DNA of 49,291 bases, from the NCBI GenBank assembly GCA_031264465.1, contig JAISDX010000031.1, positions 1 to 49,291 on the forward strand, written 5' to 3'. Each line of letters opens with the position of its first letter. Position 1 is the first letter of the stretch. Below are positions 26,396-37,454 of this stretch, piece by piece. Source of the DNA: Deltaproteobacteria bacterium (GTDB lineage: Bacteria > Desulfobacterota > Desulfovibrionia > Desulfovibrionales > Desulfovibrionaceae). The translations under genes and the position numbers were made by a program. The notes under the pieces are model-generated. The model had not been told where the DNA came from, ran no database searches, and saw nothing but the letters and a program-made list of their open reading frames with translations.

Positions 26396-26806
26396 CTAAT
26401 GGATTTCGCTGTATACGCCGATGCGTGTGATGGCGCGGTGCAGGGCGGCCTGGGCGCGGTCGGCGTCAATTTCCTCCGTCCGGTGTTCCAGGCGCTTTTC
26501 AGCGCGCTCCCTGGCCTGCATGGCTCTGGCCTGGTCAATATCCTCCGCCAGTTCGGAAGATTCGGCCAGAATGGTAACCTTGTCGTCCAGAACTTCCGCG
26601 AAACCGCCGCCCACGAAGGCGCATTTTTTGTCGCCTTCCAGGTTGGTGTAGCGCAGACAGCCGATGTCCAGAGCCGCGAGAAGCTGGAAGTGCCCAGGCA
26701 GCACACCGAACTCGCCTTCAACGCCGCGGGCGCCGACATATTGAACCTGATCGCTGAACACCACCTTGTCGGGGGTGACAATATCAAGCTGTAGGGCTTT
26801 TTCCAT
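26396..26806 (-). CDS. atpC: ATP synthase F1 subunit epsilon
   Basis: Epsilon links the rotor stalk to the c-ring and regulates ATPase activity. The 136 residues have the beta-sandwich N-terminus ([33 protein letters not shown] at 6-38) and the helical hairpin C-terminus (about 90-130). It is the last gene of the F1 operon, 27 bases after atpD, and is followed by the terminator at 26314-26371. Confidence 0.96.
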   Translation of the reverse strand: MEKALQLDIVTPDKVVFSDQVQYVGARGVEGEFGVLPGHFQLLAALDIGCLRYTNLEGDKKCAFVGGGFAEVLDDKVTILAESSELAEDIDQARAMQARERAEKRLEHRTEEIDADRAQAALHRAITRIGVYSEIH

Positions 26807-26833
26807 GCCAATACTCCGTACTTGTGGTTACTG

Positions 26834-28264
<1,431 letters not shown>

Positions 28265-28267
28265 TTA

Positions 28268-29152
28268 TTAATTCAACGCATCCGCACCGGCCACGATATC
28301 AATGAGTTCCGTGGTGATGGAAGCCTGCCTGGTCTTGTTGTAGAGCAGGGTCAAGGTTCTGGTGATTTCGTCGCAGTTGCGGGTGGCATTATCCATGGCC
28401 GTCATCCGGGCAGCGTGTTCGCTGGCGGAAGTGTCAAGCAGGCCGCGGTAGATCTGTACCGTCAGATAGCGGGGCAGAATTTCGGCCAGAAGCTCTTCCA
28501 CACCCGGTTCGTAGGTGTAATCGAGGCTGCCGTCCTCTTCGCCGGCGGCGCCCGTCGCGTCAGCCGCTTCCGGCGCCTTCATGGGCAGGAGGCCGAGAGT
28601 AATCGGCACCTGCCTGGCCAGGCTGACGAACCGGGCGTAAACCAGGTAGACTTCATCCAGCTTCTCGGCCTTAAAGTCGCCGATAACGGTTTCGCCAATC
28701 TGGCAAGCCAACTGGAAGTCAAAAGAATTGAGGCCGTCGAGCAAGTGCCGATCATATTCCAGCCCGAGCTTGCGCACGGCATCGCGCCCTTTTTTGCCCA
28801 CGCAGATAAAGCGCGCTTCCAGGCCCTGGGCTTTCTTTTCCCTGGCCAGTTTCAGCGCCGCCTGAATCAGGTTGACGTTGAAGCCGCCGCACAGCCCCCG
28901 GTCGGAAGTGACCAGGATGATGCCGCACTTTTTCGGTTCCGGGCGCGGGGCCAGGAGCGGATGGGCGTTACCGCTGGCCTTGGAGGCCAGGTCACTGAGC
29001 ATTTCCTGGAACTTGTCCGCATAGGGGCGGAAACGCTCAATGCGGGACTGGGCACCGCGCAGCTTGGCCGAAGAAACCATGTTCATGGCCTTGGTAATCT
29101 GCTTGGTCTTGCCGACCCCGACAATTTTCATTTTAACGTCTTTCAAAGCCAT
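28268..29152 (-). CDS. atpG: ATP synthase F1 subunit gamma
   Basis: Gamma is the central rotor shaft. The 294 residues begin with KMKIVGVGKTKQITKAMNMVSSAKLR, the family N-terminal coiled-coil helix, and end with ITRTLTLLYNKTRQASITTELIDIVAGADAL, its C-terminal partner. Around residues 200-215 there is an acidic, Ala-rich insertion (ADATGAAGEEDG) that is not common to all gamma subunits. It lies 18 bases from both atpA and atpD. Confidence 0.97.
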   Translation of the reverse strand: MALKDVKMKIVGVGKTKQITKAMNMVSSAKLRGAQSRIERFRPYADKFQEMLSDLASKASGNAHPLLAPRPEPKKCGIILVTSDRGLCGGFNVNLIQAALKLAREKKAQGLEARFICVGKKGRDAVRKLGLEYDRHLLDGLNSFDFQLACQIGETVIGDFKAEKLDEVYLVYARFVSLARQVPITLGLLPMKAPEAADATGAAGEEDGSLDYTYEPGVEELLAEILPRYLTVQIYRGLLDTSASEHAARMTAMDNATRNCDEITRTLTLLYNKTRQASITTELIDIVAGADALN

Positions 29153-29170
29153 TGCTTACCTCCGTCAGGA

Positions 29171-30679
29171 CTAGGCCTTGTAGCCTTTTTTGAATTCCCC
29201 GACGGCGGCAGCCAAGCTGTCTTCAAGGTCCTTGTCCAGCGCTTTCTTTTCCTTGAGCGTCTTCAACACTTCCGGCCTGGAAGCACGCAGGAATTCCAGC
29301 AGGGCCTTTTCAAAGGCCTGAACGCCGGTAACCGGCACGTCGTCCATAAAGCCCCTGTTGGCGCTCCAAATGGAAGCCACCTGTTCTTCGGCCGGCAGCG
29401 GCTGGTACTGGGGCTGCTTGAGCAGTTCCACCAGGCGGGCGCCGCGGTTCAGTTTCTGTTGGGTGGCCTTGTCCAGGTCGGAACCGAACTGGGCGAAAGC
29501 GGCCAGTTCGCGGTACTGGGCCATGTCCAGGCGCAAAGTGCCGGCAATCTGCTTCATGGCTTTTATTTGCGCGGCGCCGCCCACGCGGGAAACGGAAAGG
29601 CCCACGTTAATGGCCGGGCGCACGCCGGCGTTGAACAGGTTCGGCTCCAGGTACACCTGGCCGTCGGTGATGGAAATCACGTTGGTCGGGATGTAGGCGG
29701 AAACGTCGCCGGCCTGGGTTTCAATAATCGGCAGGGCGGTCAGAGAACCGGCGCCGAATTCGTCGCTCATTTTCGCGGCGCGTTCAAGCAGGCGCGAGTG
29801 CAGGTAGAAAACGTCGCCCGGGTAGGCTTCGCGTCCCGGAGGGCGGCGGAGCAGCAGCGACATCTGCCGGTAGGCCGTGGCCTGCTTGGAGAGGTCGTCG
29901 TAGATGATCAGGGCGTGTTTGCCGTTGTCGCGGTAATGCTCGGCCATGGTGCAACCGGAGTAGGCGGCGATATACTGCATGGGGGCCGGGTCGGAAGCGG
30001 TGGCGGAAATGATCGTCGTGTACTCCATGGCCCCGTACTTGCGCAGGGTGTCGGCCACCAGGGCCACCGTGGCTTTTTTCTGGCCGATGGCCACATAGAA
30101 GCAATGGATGTCCGTGTCTTTCTGGGCCAGGATGGCGTCGAGGCAGACGGCGGTTTTGCCGGTCTGGCGGTCGCCGATGATCAATTCTCGCTGGCCGCGT
30201 CCGATGGGCGTCATGGCGTCGATGGCCTTGATGCCGGTGGGCATGGGTTCGTGTACCGATTTACGGGCGATGATGCCGGGAGCCTTGATTTCCACGGGAC
30301 GGGTTTCGGAAGTTTCCACCGGGCCGAGGCCGTCGATGGGGTTGCCGAGAGGGTCGAGAACACGGCCCATGACCGCGTCGCCCACGGGCACCGAGAAGAT
30401 CTTGCCGGTACGCTTGACCGGGTCGCCTTCCTTGATGCCAACGTCGGAACCCATGAGGGCCACGCCGACATTGTCTTCTTCCAGGTTGAGCACCATGCCC
30501 ATGACGCCGCCGGGGAATTCCAGAAGCTCCATGGACATGGCGTTCTTCACGCCATAAACGCGGGCGATGCCGTCACCGACATAGAGCACGGTGCCGGTCT
30601 CGCTCATCTCCATGCGCTGATCGAAATTTTCGATCTGCTTTTCGATAATTTTACTGATTTCTTCCACTTTAATCTGCAT
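29171..30679 (-). CDS. atpA: ATP synthase F1 subunit alpha
   Basis: This is the non-catalytic nucleotide-binding subunit of F1. The 502 residues show the P-loop GDRQTGKTA near 169, the DDLSKQA segment near 270, and [29 protein letters not shown] with the arginine finger region following near 360 ([10 protein letters not shown]). The ATG at 30679 with TAGGA upstream gives the usual N-terminus MQIKVEE. An in-frame GTG four codons earlier is less likely. The start overlaps the end of the atpH stop region closely, as expected for coupled translation. Confidence 0.98.
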   Translation of the reverse strand: MQIKVEEISKIIEKQIENFDQRMEMSETGTVLYVGDGIARVYGVKNAMSMELLEFPGGVMGMVLNLEEDNVGVALMGSDVGIKEGDPVKRTGKIFSVPVGDAVMGRVLDPLGNPIDGLGPVETSETRPVEIKAPGIIARKSVHEPMPTGIKAIDAMTPIGRGQRELIIGDRQTGKTAVCLDAILAQKDTDIHCFYVAIGQKKATVALVADTLRKYGAMEYTTIISATASDPAPMQYIAAYSGCTMAEHYRDNGKHALIIYDDLSKQATAYRQMSLLLRRPPGREAYPGDVFYLHSRLLERAAKMSDEFGAGSLTALPIIETQAGDVSAYIPTNVISITDGQVYLEPNLFNAGVRPAINVGLSVSRVGGAAQIKAMKQIAGTLRLDMAQYRELAAFAQFGSDLDKATQQKLNRGARLVELLKQPQYQPLPAEEQVASIWSANRGFMDDVPVTGVQAFEKALLEFLRASRPEVLKTLKEKKALDKDLEDSLAAAVGEFKKGYKA

Positions 30680-30683
30680 GGTC

Positions 30684-31235
30684 CTACACACCCCTCTTGA
30701 TGTTTTCTTTCAAAAAGGAAAGCTGCGCCCGCAGGCTCGAGTCCAGCACGCGATCACCCACTTTCAAAATAATTCCGCCCAGGATTCCGGGGTCAACCGA
30801 ATAGGCAAGATCCAGCGCGCGTCCGGCCTGTTGTTCCAATTGTTTCCGCACCGCGCTCCGCTTTTTATCGTCAATGGGCACGGCGGTTACAAGTTCGCCG
30901 CGCAATACGCCCTTTTCCACATCCAGAAGGTCGCGATACACCGCGATAATGTCGCCAAGGCTGCCCATGCGGCCCTTTTCGGCCAGGAGGGCGCAAAAGC
31001 GCTTCGTGTATTCGTCGGCCCCGATTGCACCCAGAATTTCCTGGGCGACCCGGTTCTTCTCCTCGGCGGAAAACAGCGGATTCTTATACAGATCCGCAAG
31101 GTTGGGTGAAGCTTTGAGCGCCACTTCCAGCGCATCAAAGTCCTGCCCCAGTTTTTCCAGCTTCTGGAGCCCTTCTTTGCGGCCCAAGGCGAACAGCGCC
31201 CTGGCGTACCTGCGTGCTACAATATGTTCGGTCAA
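30684..31235 (-). CDS. atpH: ATP synthase F1 subunit delta
   Basis: Delta joins the peripheral stalk to the top of F1. The 183 residues start with [14 protein letters not shown], the family N-terminal helical bundle, and end with [25 protein letters not shown], the conserved C-terminal signature. It overlaps the end of atpF by 4 bases and stops 5 bases ahead of the atpA start. Confidence 0.96.
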   Translation of the reverse strand: MTEHIVARRYARALFALGRKEGLQKLEKLGQDFDALEVALKASPNLADLYKNPLFSAEEKNRVAQEILGAIGADEYTKRFCALLAEKGRMGSLGDIIAVYRDLLDVEKGVLRGELVTAVPIDDKKRSAVRKQLEQQAGRALDLAYSVDPGILGGIILKVGDRVLDSSLRAQLSFLKENIKRGV

Positions 31236-31789
31236 TTGAGCACCACCTTGGTTAAGCTTTTATCGATCAGTTTTTCATGCCCGGCCGCGTCGAGGCGCTC
31301 GGCAAGGAGCTCTTCGGCGGCGGCAATGATTTCCTCTGAAATTTCGGCGCGCAGTTGCCCGACGGCCTTGTCCATCTCGTTCCGGGCGCTGGCCTTGGCC
31401 TGGGCAACGATCTGGGCGGCGGTCTTTTCCGCCTTGCCGATGATTTCGTACTTCAGGGCCTCGCCCTGCGAACGGTAAGAGGCCAAAATACTCTGGCGCT
31501 CTTCGTGCAGGCTGGCGATGCGCCGCTCCACGTCCTTGACGTTGCGCATGGCTTGAGCTTTGGCTTCCTCAAGCGAGGAGATTTCCTTGGCGATGCCGGC
31601 GCTGCGGCCCCGAAGCGCGCCGGCAATCTTGCCGCCGGCTAGGTAGACGATCAGGGCCACGAACAGAGCCAGGTTAAGCAGGCGGAAGCCCAGGTCCACA
31701 AGCGGCTCGTGCGAGCCGCGCCCGGCAATGAAAGCCACGACGCAGATGGCCGCAACAAGAAGAAAAATGATTTTGGCGCGGGAACTCAA
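31232..31789 (-). CDS. atpF: ATP synthase Fo subunit b
   Basis: This is a peripheral stalk subunit with a hydrophobic segment near residues 36-56 (LGFRLLNLALFVALIVYLAG) followed by a long charged coiled-coil. The 185 residues also have a second N-terminal hydrophobic stretch at 6-24 that looks like a signal or anchor. It is the second of two b-type subunits in the operon, 74 bases downstream of the b' gene. Pairing of b and b' suggests a heterodimeric stalk. Confidence 0.92.
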   Translation of the reverse strand: MSSRAKIIFLLVAAICVVAFIAGRGSHEPLVDLGFRLLNLALFVALIVYLAGGKIAGALRGRSAGIAKEISSLEEAKAQAMRNVKDVERRIASLHEERQSILASYRSQGEALKYEIIGKAEKTAAQIVAQAKASARNEMDKAVGQLRAEISEEIIAAAEELLAERLDAAGHEKLIDKSLTKVVLN

Positions 31790-31863
31790 CTAATTACCCT
31801 CCTGAAAATACTGCTGCTGTAAAACGCCGCGGGGCGGCCATGCGCTCCGCCCTGTACACCCGG

Positions 31864-32286
31864 CTAGCTCAGAAGACGGGCAACGGCCTGACCGGCCATG
31901 TCCCGGGTTTGGGCGCGCAAGGCTCGCATGGAGGCGCTCATTTCGGCTTCCAGTTCCTGGCGGGCTTTTTGCAGAATGGATTGGGCTTCGCCCTGAGCGG
32001 CGGAGAGGAGCCCTTGTTCGGTTTCCACCGCCTGCTGGCGGATTTGCTCTTTTTCACCGGCGGCCGCGGTTCTGGCGGCATCAAGCTCGGCTTCGTAATT
32101 TTTGAGGCGGGAATCGGCGGCGGCGTTAAACTTGTCGCTTTCCTCAGCCAGACCGGCCAGCATGTCGCGCCGCTCCTTGAGAATTTTACGGATGGGCTTG
32201 ATGACAACGTAATGCAAAACCACAAGGGCTATAAGAAAGTTAACCGCTTGTATCAGGAGTGTGATATCAAGTTCTATGCTGACCAT
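31864..32286 (-). CDS. atpF': ATP synthase Fo subunit b'
   Basis: The 140-residue protein has one N-terminal membrane helix (ITLLIQAVNFLIALVVLHYVV at about 9-29) and a long coiled-coil rich in Ala, Glu and Lys, the form of a b/b' stalk subunit. It is the first gene of the operon. The a, c and I subunit genes are absent from this locus, as is known for Desulfovibrio-type genomes, where they sit elsewhere. Which of the two b-type genes is called b or b' is a matter of convention. Confidence 0.88.
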   Translation of the reverse strand: MVSIELDITLLIQAVNFLIALVVLHYVVIKPIRKILKERRDMLAGLAEESDKFNAAADSRLKNYEAELDAARTAAAGEKEQIRQQAVETEQGLLSAAQGEAQSILQKARQELEAEMSASMRALRAQTRDMAGQAVARLLS

Positions 32287-32399
32287 GCCTGATTCCTTGA
32301 CATTTTCGGTTTACCAAAAAATCCGAAACGTTTTTTTCAAGCCAAGGCCTCGTCAAAAACGTTCCGAAGAACACTACCTTCGAGTAGCAACATTCATGC

Positions 32400-32428
32400 T
32401 TATTAGAGGACGGAAGCCATAAAGTCAA
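32400..32428 (-). promoter_or_regulatory. ATP synthase operon promoter
   Basis: On the minus strand, TTGACT (32428-32423) and TAATAA (32405-32400) are 17 bases apart, about 115 bases ahead of the first atp gene. It lies in the gap after the bactofilin gene, so the atp genes need not depend on readthrough from the mre cluster. Confidence 0.65.
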
Positions 32429-32473
32429 CCCAATATGTGAATTAAGTGACGAACTCTTCGGACCCAAATTTGC

Positions 32474-32872
32474 CTAATTTACCTCTTCCGCCTCGACCAC
32501 TTCGGCGTGGCCGGCGGTGAGCATGTTGTCGTCGCGCGGCATGGGATCCTGGGTCATCTGCACCCGGCCCTGGAGAGTGGAGCCCTCTTCCATGGCCAGA
32601 ATCGGAGTGATGATGTTGCCGAGAAGGCGCGCCGTCTTGTGCATGATCATTTTTTTGCCGCAGAGCACTTCGCCCTCGATGGTGCCGCTCAAGATGAGCT
32701 GCGCCACCTGAATTTTACCGCGCACCTTGGCGTCCTTGCCCAAAATCAGCGTGCCTTCCGACTTGATTTCACCGGTGTATTCTCCGTCAATGCGCACGGT
32801 GCCCAAAAAGGTAAGCTGGCCCTGGTAGGACGTCCCGGCGCCAAGATAGGCATTAAATTCTTCTTTGCTCAT
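32474..32872 (-). CDS. Bactofilin (polymer-forming cytoskeletal protein)
   Basis: Bactofilins form nucleotide-independent filaments that place cell-wall enzymes. The 132 residues have the single right-handed beta-helix domain, seen as regularly spaced hydrophobic/Gly repeats (TVRIDGEYTGEIKSEGTLILGKDAKVRGKI and onwards), flanked by short polar tails. The start at 32872 has GGAGTG at good spacing; an ATG seven codons earlier is also possible. It lies 47 bases after rodA on the same strand, at the end of the mre cluster, which fits a role in wall growth or shape. Confidence 0.9.
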   Translation of the reverse strand: MSKEEFNAYLGAGTSYQGQLTFLGTVRIDGEYTGEIKSEGTLILGKDAKVRGKIQVAQLILSGTIEGEVLCGKKMIMHKTARLLGNIITPILAMEEGSTLQGRVQMTQDPMPRDDNMLTAGHAEVVEAEEVN

Positions 32873-32919
32873 TGTTTCACTCCGTTTTCCCATAATATTT
32901 TCCCATTATACCCATCAGG

Positions 32920-34050
32920 TCATGCGGACTTAAAAACAAAGCGGCGCATGGACACGCTGAGCACGATCCCAATCAGACTGAAATTCACCAAGGTGGCGGT
33001 ACCGCCGTGGCTGAAAAAGGGCAAGGGCACCCCGACCACCGGCAGCATCCCAGCCACCATGCCTATATTTATCAAAATTTGCCAGAAAAAATAAAAGAAT
33101 ACCCCGACACATAAAAATGCGCCGAAACGATCTTTCGCGTCTCGGATTGTAGCATAAATACTCAATAAAAATAAAGAGAAGAGTCCGAGTAAAATCACAT
33201 TTCCCATAAAGCCGCGCTCTTCGCCGTACACGGCAATGGCGTAGTCCGTATGTTTTTCGCGGATATAGTGCAGGTTGTTCTGCGGGCCGTCCATCCAGCC
33301 CTTGCCCCAGGTCTGGCCGGAGCCGATGGCGATCAGCGCCTGGTTGCGCTGGAACAGCGCATCCTTGGAAGCCGCGGCCGGGTCGACAAAGCTGATTATC
33401 CGCTGCTGCTGGTACGGCTTCAAATTCGGGTAGACCAGCTTCCACATCAGGAGCGGGCTCACCAAAATGCAGAGCAGGCTCACTTTGACGATGGAAGCCC
33501 TGACCCCGCGAAACAAAATCATCCCCCCGAGAATGAACATGATGATCAGCGCCGTGCCCAGGTCGGGTTGGGCGAAAACCAGCAGGCCGGGCACGAGCCC
33601 GACGCATATGGCTTTGCCAAAGTCTTTCCAGCCCAGGTTTCCCCGCCCTTCGGACAGCACCTTGGAAACGAGAATCATCATGCTGATCTTGGCCACTTCG
33701 CTGGGCTGGAGGTTGATGATGCCGAGCGAAATCCAGCGTTTAGCCCCGCCCACTTCCTTGCCGATAACCGGCACCAGGACGAGCAGTATGAGCGAAAGTA
33801 CGAACAGCGGCCAGGCCAGGGTTTCCAGCTTGCGGTAGTTGAACATCATGGCGCAAATCATGCACAGCACCCCGCCGCCGGTAAACCAGAGCTGGCGCTG
33901 GTAAAACGGGCGGAAACCGATGCCGTCCTCCATGCGGATGGCGCAGGCCGAGTACAGGTTGGCCAGTCCCACCCCGAGCAGGATCGCGGTGAGCAGAATC
34001 AGCCCCCAGTTGGCCCGCCAGAAGCGGTTTTTTTCCGTAAGCTGCGTCAT
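32920..34050 (-). CDS. rodA: Rod shape-determining protein RodA (SEDS glycosyltransferase)
   Basis: RodA polymerises lipid II into glycan strands with its partner PBP2. The 376 residues form about ten membrane helices with SEDS signatures: GGAKRWISLGIINLQPSEVAK near 102, QPDLGTALII near 161, KPYQQQRIISFVDP near 211, EKHTDYAIAVYGEERGF near 265, and GVPLPFFSHGGTA near 343. Its start overlaps the mrdA stop by 4 bases (ATGA), so the two partners are translationally coupled. Confidence 0.97.
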   Translation of the reverse strand: MTQLTEKNRFWRANWGLILLTAILLGVGLANLYSACAIRMEDGIGFRPFYQRQLWFTGGGVLCMICAMMFNYRKLETLAWPLFVLSLILLVLVPVIGKEVGGAKRWISLGIINLQPSEVAKISMMILVSKVLSEGRGNLGWKDFGKAICVGLVPGLLVFAQPDLGTALIIMFILGGMILFRGVRASIVKVSLLCILVSPLLMWKLVYPNLKPYQQQRIISFVDPAAASKDALFQRNQALIAIGSGQTWGKGWMDGPQNNLHYIREKHTDYAIAVYGEERGFMGNVILLGLFSLFLLSIYATIRDAKDRFGAFLCVGVFFYFFWQILINIGMVAGMLPVVGVPLPFFSHGGTATLVNFSLIGIVLSVSMRRFVFKSA

Positions 34051-36005
34051 GGCCTCACCGCCGGCCTCCCGGGCAAAATTCCGGCCGATATTTCCGGCCT
34101 GGCTCCGCGCGCCACCCCCCAGCTTTCCGCGGCCCGAAGCACGTCGTCAATGTAGGCCGCGTCCTGCCGCGCTTCGCCCGGCAGCGCGCCGGCGGCCAAA
34201 ATCTCGCGCACCGGGCCGTCATCTTCCCGGAAAAGGTGCCTGTAGACGGCCTGGCTCACCGGCCCGGCCACCGAGCTACCGCCGCCGCCATGTTCGACCA
34301 TCACCACAACCACGTAAGCCTTGCCGTTTTTCCTGCCCCAGGAAACCATCCAGGCGTGGTCGCGGTGTTCGTAGAGCATTTCCTCCGTCCGCAGGCGCAC
34401 GTCGCCCAGGCGGATAACCTGGGCCGTGCCGGTTTTGCCGCCCATGACGGCGTCGGTGCGGATAATGCGCCTGGCCGTGCCGCGCGCGTCGTAAACGGTG
34501 CGGCGCATGGCCTCGACTATAAACTGGCGCTCTTTCTCGGTGCTCGGGGTGAGCCCGGTCACTTCCGGCTCGGCCGTATCCACCAGCAGCGGTTTCATCA
34601 GTTTTCCGCCGTTCAGGAGCGAGCTGACGTACACGGCCATCTGCACCGGCGTTACCAGGGTAAAGCCTTGGCCGATGGCGGTATTGTAGGTCTCGCCCTT
34701 CTGCCAGCCCGGGGCCTGCTTGAAGTTTGCGCGCTTCCATTCCCGGCTGGGCACCAGCCCGGCTTTCTCGTAGGGCAGGTCGATGCCGGTGAGACGCCCG
34801 AAGCCGCTCTTCAGAGCCTGCTCGGTAATGCGGTCGATGCCGGCCCGGTCGCCCATCTGGTAGTAGTAAACGTCGCAGGATTCAATCAGGGAGCGCATCA
34901 TGTTCACCCGCCCGTGCCCGCCCGGCCGCCAGCAGCGGAAGGTGCGGTTGCCCAGCTTGATCTCGCCGGTGCAGTTCACGGTTTCTTCGGGGTTCACGCC
35001 CATGGACAACAAAATATTAGCCATGAGCAGCTTCCAGACCGAGCCGGGCGGGTAGACGCTCTGGATAACCCGGTTGTGCAGGGGATGGCGCGGATCGTCG
35101 CGCAGTTTGGACCATTCGGCCCCGCTCAGGCGGGCGGTGAAAATATTGTTGTCGTAAGAGGGCGCGGTCACCAAGGCGCGCAGCTTGCCGGTATCCGGCT
35201 CCATGACCACGATGCAGCCGGCGTTCTGGCCCATGGCGGCCATGGCCGCGGCCTGCAGATCCAGATCCAGCGAAAGGCGAATGTTTTCGCCGCCCTTGGG
35301 CATGGTCGTGACGCTTTTCACCAGTTGCCGGCCCAGTACGTCCACCTCGAAAACATTCAGGCCTTTTTTGCCGCGCAGGCGGTTTTCCAAAATAACTTCC
35401 AGCCCCTGCTTGCCGACCGTGTCGCCGATGGAGAGCTCGGGAAATTTCTTGTGGTCGTCGTCGCTGGCGATGGAAACATAGCCGAGCACGTGCGCGAACA
35501 GGCTCCCGTGGGTGTAATAGCGGCGCTGGCGGGACAAAATCACCAGCCCCGGCCAGTGCATCTGCTGGCCCTCGATAACGGCCAGTTGGTTAAAATCCAC
35601 GCTCGGGGCCAGAATCAGCGGAGCGAAGCTCTGGCGGTTCTTGGCCCGGGCCCTGGCGTAGTTGTCTTCCACCGTGAGCAGCGGCTCGCCAATCCACTGG
35701 CTGACTTGGGCCAGGGTGGCCGGGATGTCCGGACAGTCTTCCGGGATCAGGGCCAGGGAATAGGCCGGGCTGTTTTCGGCCAGGATAACGCCGTTATGGT
35801 CCAGGATCAGCCCCCGGTTGGCGTAAATTTGCGCGTCTTTCCAGCGGTTGGAATGGGCCTGGCTCTCGTAGTGCTCGCCGCGCAGGATTTGCAGATACCA
35901 AAAACGCAGCACCAGGAAAAAAAACAGAAACAGAACAAAGCCCTGCAACAGGAGCAGGCCGAACTTGGAAAATTGGTGGTTATCGGATTCCGGCGTGATG
36001 CGCAT
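34047..36005 (-). CDS. mrdA: Penicillin-binding protein 2 (elongasome transpeptidase)
   Basis: This membrane-anchored transpeptidase crosslinks peptidoglycan during elongation. The 652 residues have an N-terminal membrane helix (about 15-35), a pedestal domain with DHNGVILAENSPAY near 69, and the transpeptidase domain with SxxK in PPGSVWK (Ser322, Lys325), the second motif in ESCDVYYYQMG near 382, and KTGTAQ near 522. SVWK replaces the more common STFK. The ATG at 36005 follows the mreD stop by 3 bases. Confidence 0.97.
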   Translation of the reverse strand: MRITPESDNHQFSKFGLLLLQGFVLFLFFFLVLRFWYLQILRGEHYESQAHSNRWKDAQIYANRGLILDHNGVILAENSPAYSLALIPEDCPDIPATLAQVSQWIGEPLLTVEDNYARARAKNRQSFAPLILAPSVDFNQLAVIEGQQMHWPGLVILSRQRRYYTHGSLFAHVLGYVSIASDDDHKKFPELSIGDTVGKQGLEVILENRLRGKKGLNVFEVDVLGRQLVKSVTTMPKGGENIRLSLDLDLQAAAMAAMGQNAGCIVVMEPDTGKLRALVTAPSYDNNIFTARLSGAEWSKLRDDPRHPLHNRVIQSVYPPGSVWKLLMANILLSMGVNPEETVNCTGEIKLGNRTFRCWRPGGHGRVNMMRSLIESCDVYYYQMGDRAGIDRITEQALKSGFGRLTGIDLPYEKAGLVPSREWKRANFKQAPGWQKGETYNTAIGQGFTLVTPVQMAVYVSSLLNGGKLMKPLLVDTAEPEVTGLTPSTEKERQFIVEAMRRTVYDARGTARRIIRTDAVMGGKTGTAQVIRLGDVRLRTEEMLYEHRDHAWMVSWGRKNGKAYVVVVMVEHGGGGSSVAGPVSQAVYRHLFREDDGPVREILAAGALPGEARQDAAYIDDVLRAAESWGVARGARPEISAGILPGRPAVRP

Positions 36006-36008
36006 GGC

Positions 36009-36500
36009 CTACACCCTGAACTCCAAACCTTTTTTGCGGTCCCGGCTGGCCTCCTCCACGATTTTGGCCCGGCTGACGGAGGCCAGCCACAAAATCAGCG
36101 GCGTAAGCATGGCCTGGGCCAGGGCCGGGGCGGCCAGCACGCTGGTATCCAGTTGCAGGGTCTGCAACTGGCCCACCCCGTAAAAAGCGGCGGCCCGCCC
36201 CACCCCCAGGGCGGCGGAGAGCAAAAGAATAAAAATGCGGCTTTCCACCAGAAAGAACCAGGAGCCGATATAATAGCAGGCAAAAGCAAAGCCGTACCAG
36301 ACGATGGAGGAACCAAAGGGGAGAGTGCCGCAGCCCTCCTGAAAAAGCACGCAGACGATCAAAAAGAGCACGGTCTGCTGTTGCGATTTTTCCTTCATGC
36401 AGATGATGAGCCCCGGCACCAGGGCGTCCAGCCCCGGCACCAGCCGTTGCAGCCAGATAGCAATGACGACGTAAACCGCCCACCAGATGAAGTTACGCAT
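36009..36500 (-). CDS. mreD: Rod shape-determining protein MreD
   Basis: The 163 residues form about five membrane helices with little else, matching MreD in size, hydropathy and position between mreC and mrdA. MreD is a poorly conserved membrane component of the elongation complex. AAGG precedes the ATG. Identification rests mainly on gene order and topology. Confidence 0.85.
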   Translation of the reverse strand: MRNFIWWAVYVVIAIWLQRLVPGLDALVPGLIICMKEKSQQQTVLFLIVCVLFQEGCGTLPFGSSIVWYGFAFACYYIGSWFFLVESRIFILLLSAALGVGRAAAFYGVGQLQTLQLDTSVLAAPALAQAMLTPLILWLASVSRAKIVEEASRDRKKGLEFRV

Positions 36501-36521
36501 AATACCTTGGTTGTCTGCCCT

Positions 36522-37454
36522 TTAGTTCCCGATATTCCTCGCCGCTTCTTCGTCGGTGATGCCGCCGTCCGCCCCGGCCCGGCGCTCGATTTCCTGGTAA
36601 GGCGTGAACACCAGGTCTTCGGTGTGCTGCCCGCGCGGCAGGACCAGCAAAACCACTTCCTCCAGCCGCTCCAGTTCGGCCAGGGGCTCGGCCGTGATTT
36701 GCGGGAAGAGCGTGTCCTGGTCGTAAACCACCCTGGTGACGCGCGCGGCCGGCACACCCTTGGGCACGCCGCCGTCAATGCCGGAACAAATCAGGAGTTC
36801 CCCTTCGCGCATGTCGGTGTTGGGGGCCACATACATCACTTCCAGGGGCTGCCCGGCCCCGGCGCCGGCCAGAATGCCGCGCACCCTGCTCTGCTGGCCG
36901 ATAACGGCCACGCGGAACGTCGGGTCGTTCAAAAGCAGCACGTTGGCGCTGTTGGGGGAGGCGTGGAACACCCGCCCGGCCAAGCCGCTCCGGGTAACCA
37001 CCGGCGTGCCGGCAGAGGCGCCGCCCATAAAGCCCTTGTTGATCATCACGCTGTTCAGGGCGGCCTGCGGACCGAAACGCCCGGCCAGCACCCTGGCCCC
37101 GGTCCGTTCCCAGCCGGGAATGTCGGGCAGGTCCAAAAGGCTCCGCAGGCGGGTCAGCTCTTTAACGTCTTCCTGCAGTCGGTCCTGCTCCTGGCGCAGG
37201 TAGGCCAGCTCCTCGCGCAGCTTCACATTCTCGGCGGCCACGTCGGTCAGGTCGAAGTAGCCGTCCCAGAGCAAAAAAACCTGATCCTTGAACCATACCC
37301 CCGGGCCGAGAATATAGCCGGTCACTTCCAGGCCGCCCAGGCTGGCGCCGCCGGAAAGTTTGCCGGTCCGCGCGTCCCAGGTGTAGAGCGCCAGAAAGCA
37401 GATAAAGAGCAGGACAAAGAGGGCGACGATGCGCCGGGGCTTTGAAGCGCTAAT
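36522..37454 (-). CDS. mreC: Rod shape-determining protein MreC, probable ATT start
   Basis: MreC is a bitopic periplasmic scaffold of the elongation complex. From 37454 it has 310 residues: a short basic tail (ASKPRRI), a membrane helix (about 9-26), a coiled-coil (residues about 70-105), and the double beta-barrel core with [20 protein letters not shown] and [12 protein letters not shown]. No ATG, GTG or TTG lies in frame between the mreB stop and the membrane helix. An ATT at 37454-37452 overlaps the mreB TAG and has GAGGT nine bases upstream. A TTG at 37535 exists but would lie 86 bases inside mreB, without a ribosome-binding site, and adds a non-MreC-like sequence. Confidence 0.92.
   Translation of the reverse strand: MSASKPRRIVALFVLLFICFLALYTWDARTGKLSGGASLGGLEVTGYILGPGVWFKDQVFLLWDGYFDLTDVAAENVKLREELAYLRQEQDRLQEDVKELTRLRSLLDLPDIPGWERTGARVLAGRFGPQAALNSVMINKGFMGGASAGTPVVTRSGLAGRVFHASPNSANVLLLNDPTFRVAVIGQQSRVRGILAGAGAGQPLEVMYVAPNTDMREGELLICSGIDGGVPKGVPAARVTRVVYDQDTLFPQITAEPLAELERLEEVVLLVLPRGQHTEDLVFTPYQEIERRAGADGGITDEEAARNIGN

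Noticed and set aside
31855-31880. tRNA-like GGCTAGCTCAG sequence
   Set aside because: It resembles a tRNA D-arm, but no acceptor stem, anticodon arm or T-loop follows, and it contains the stop of the b' subunit gene.
34236-37445. 1069-codon plus-strand open frame opposite mreC, mreD and mrdA
   Set aside because: It spans three clear elongasome genes in antisense and shows only compositional low complexity.
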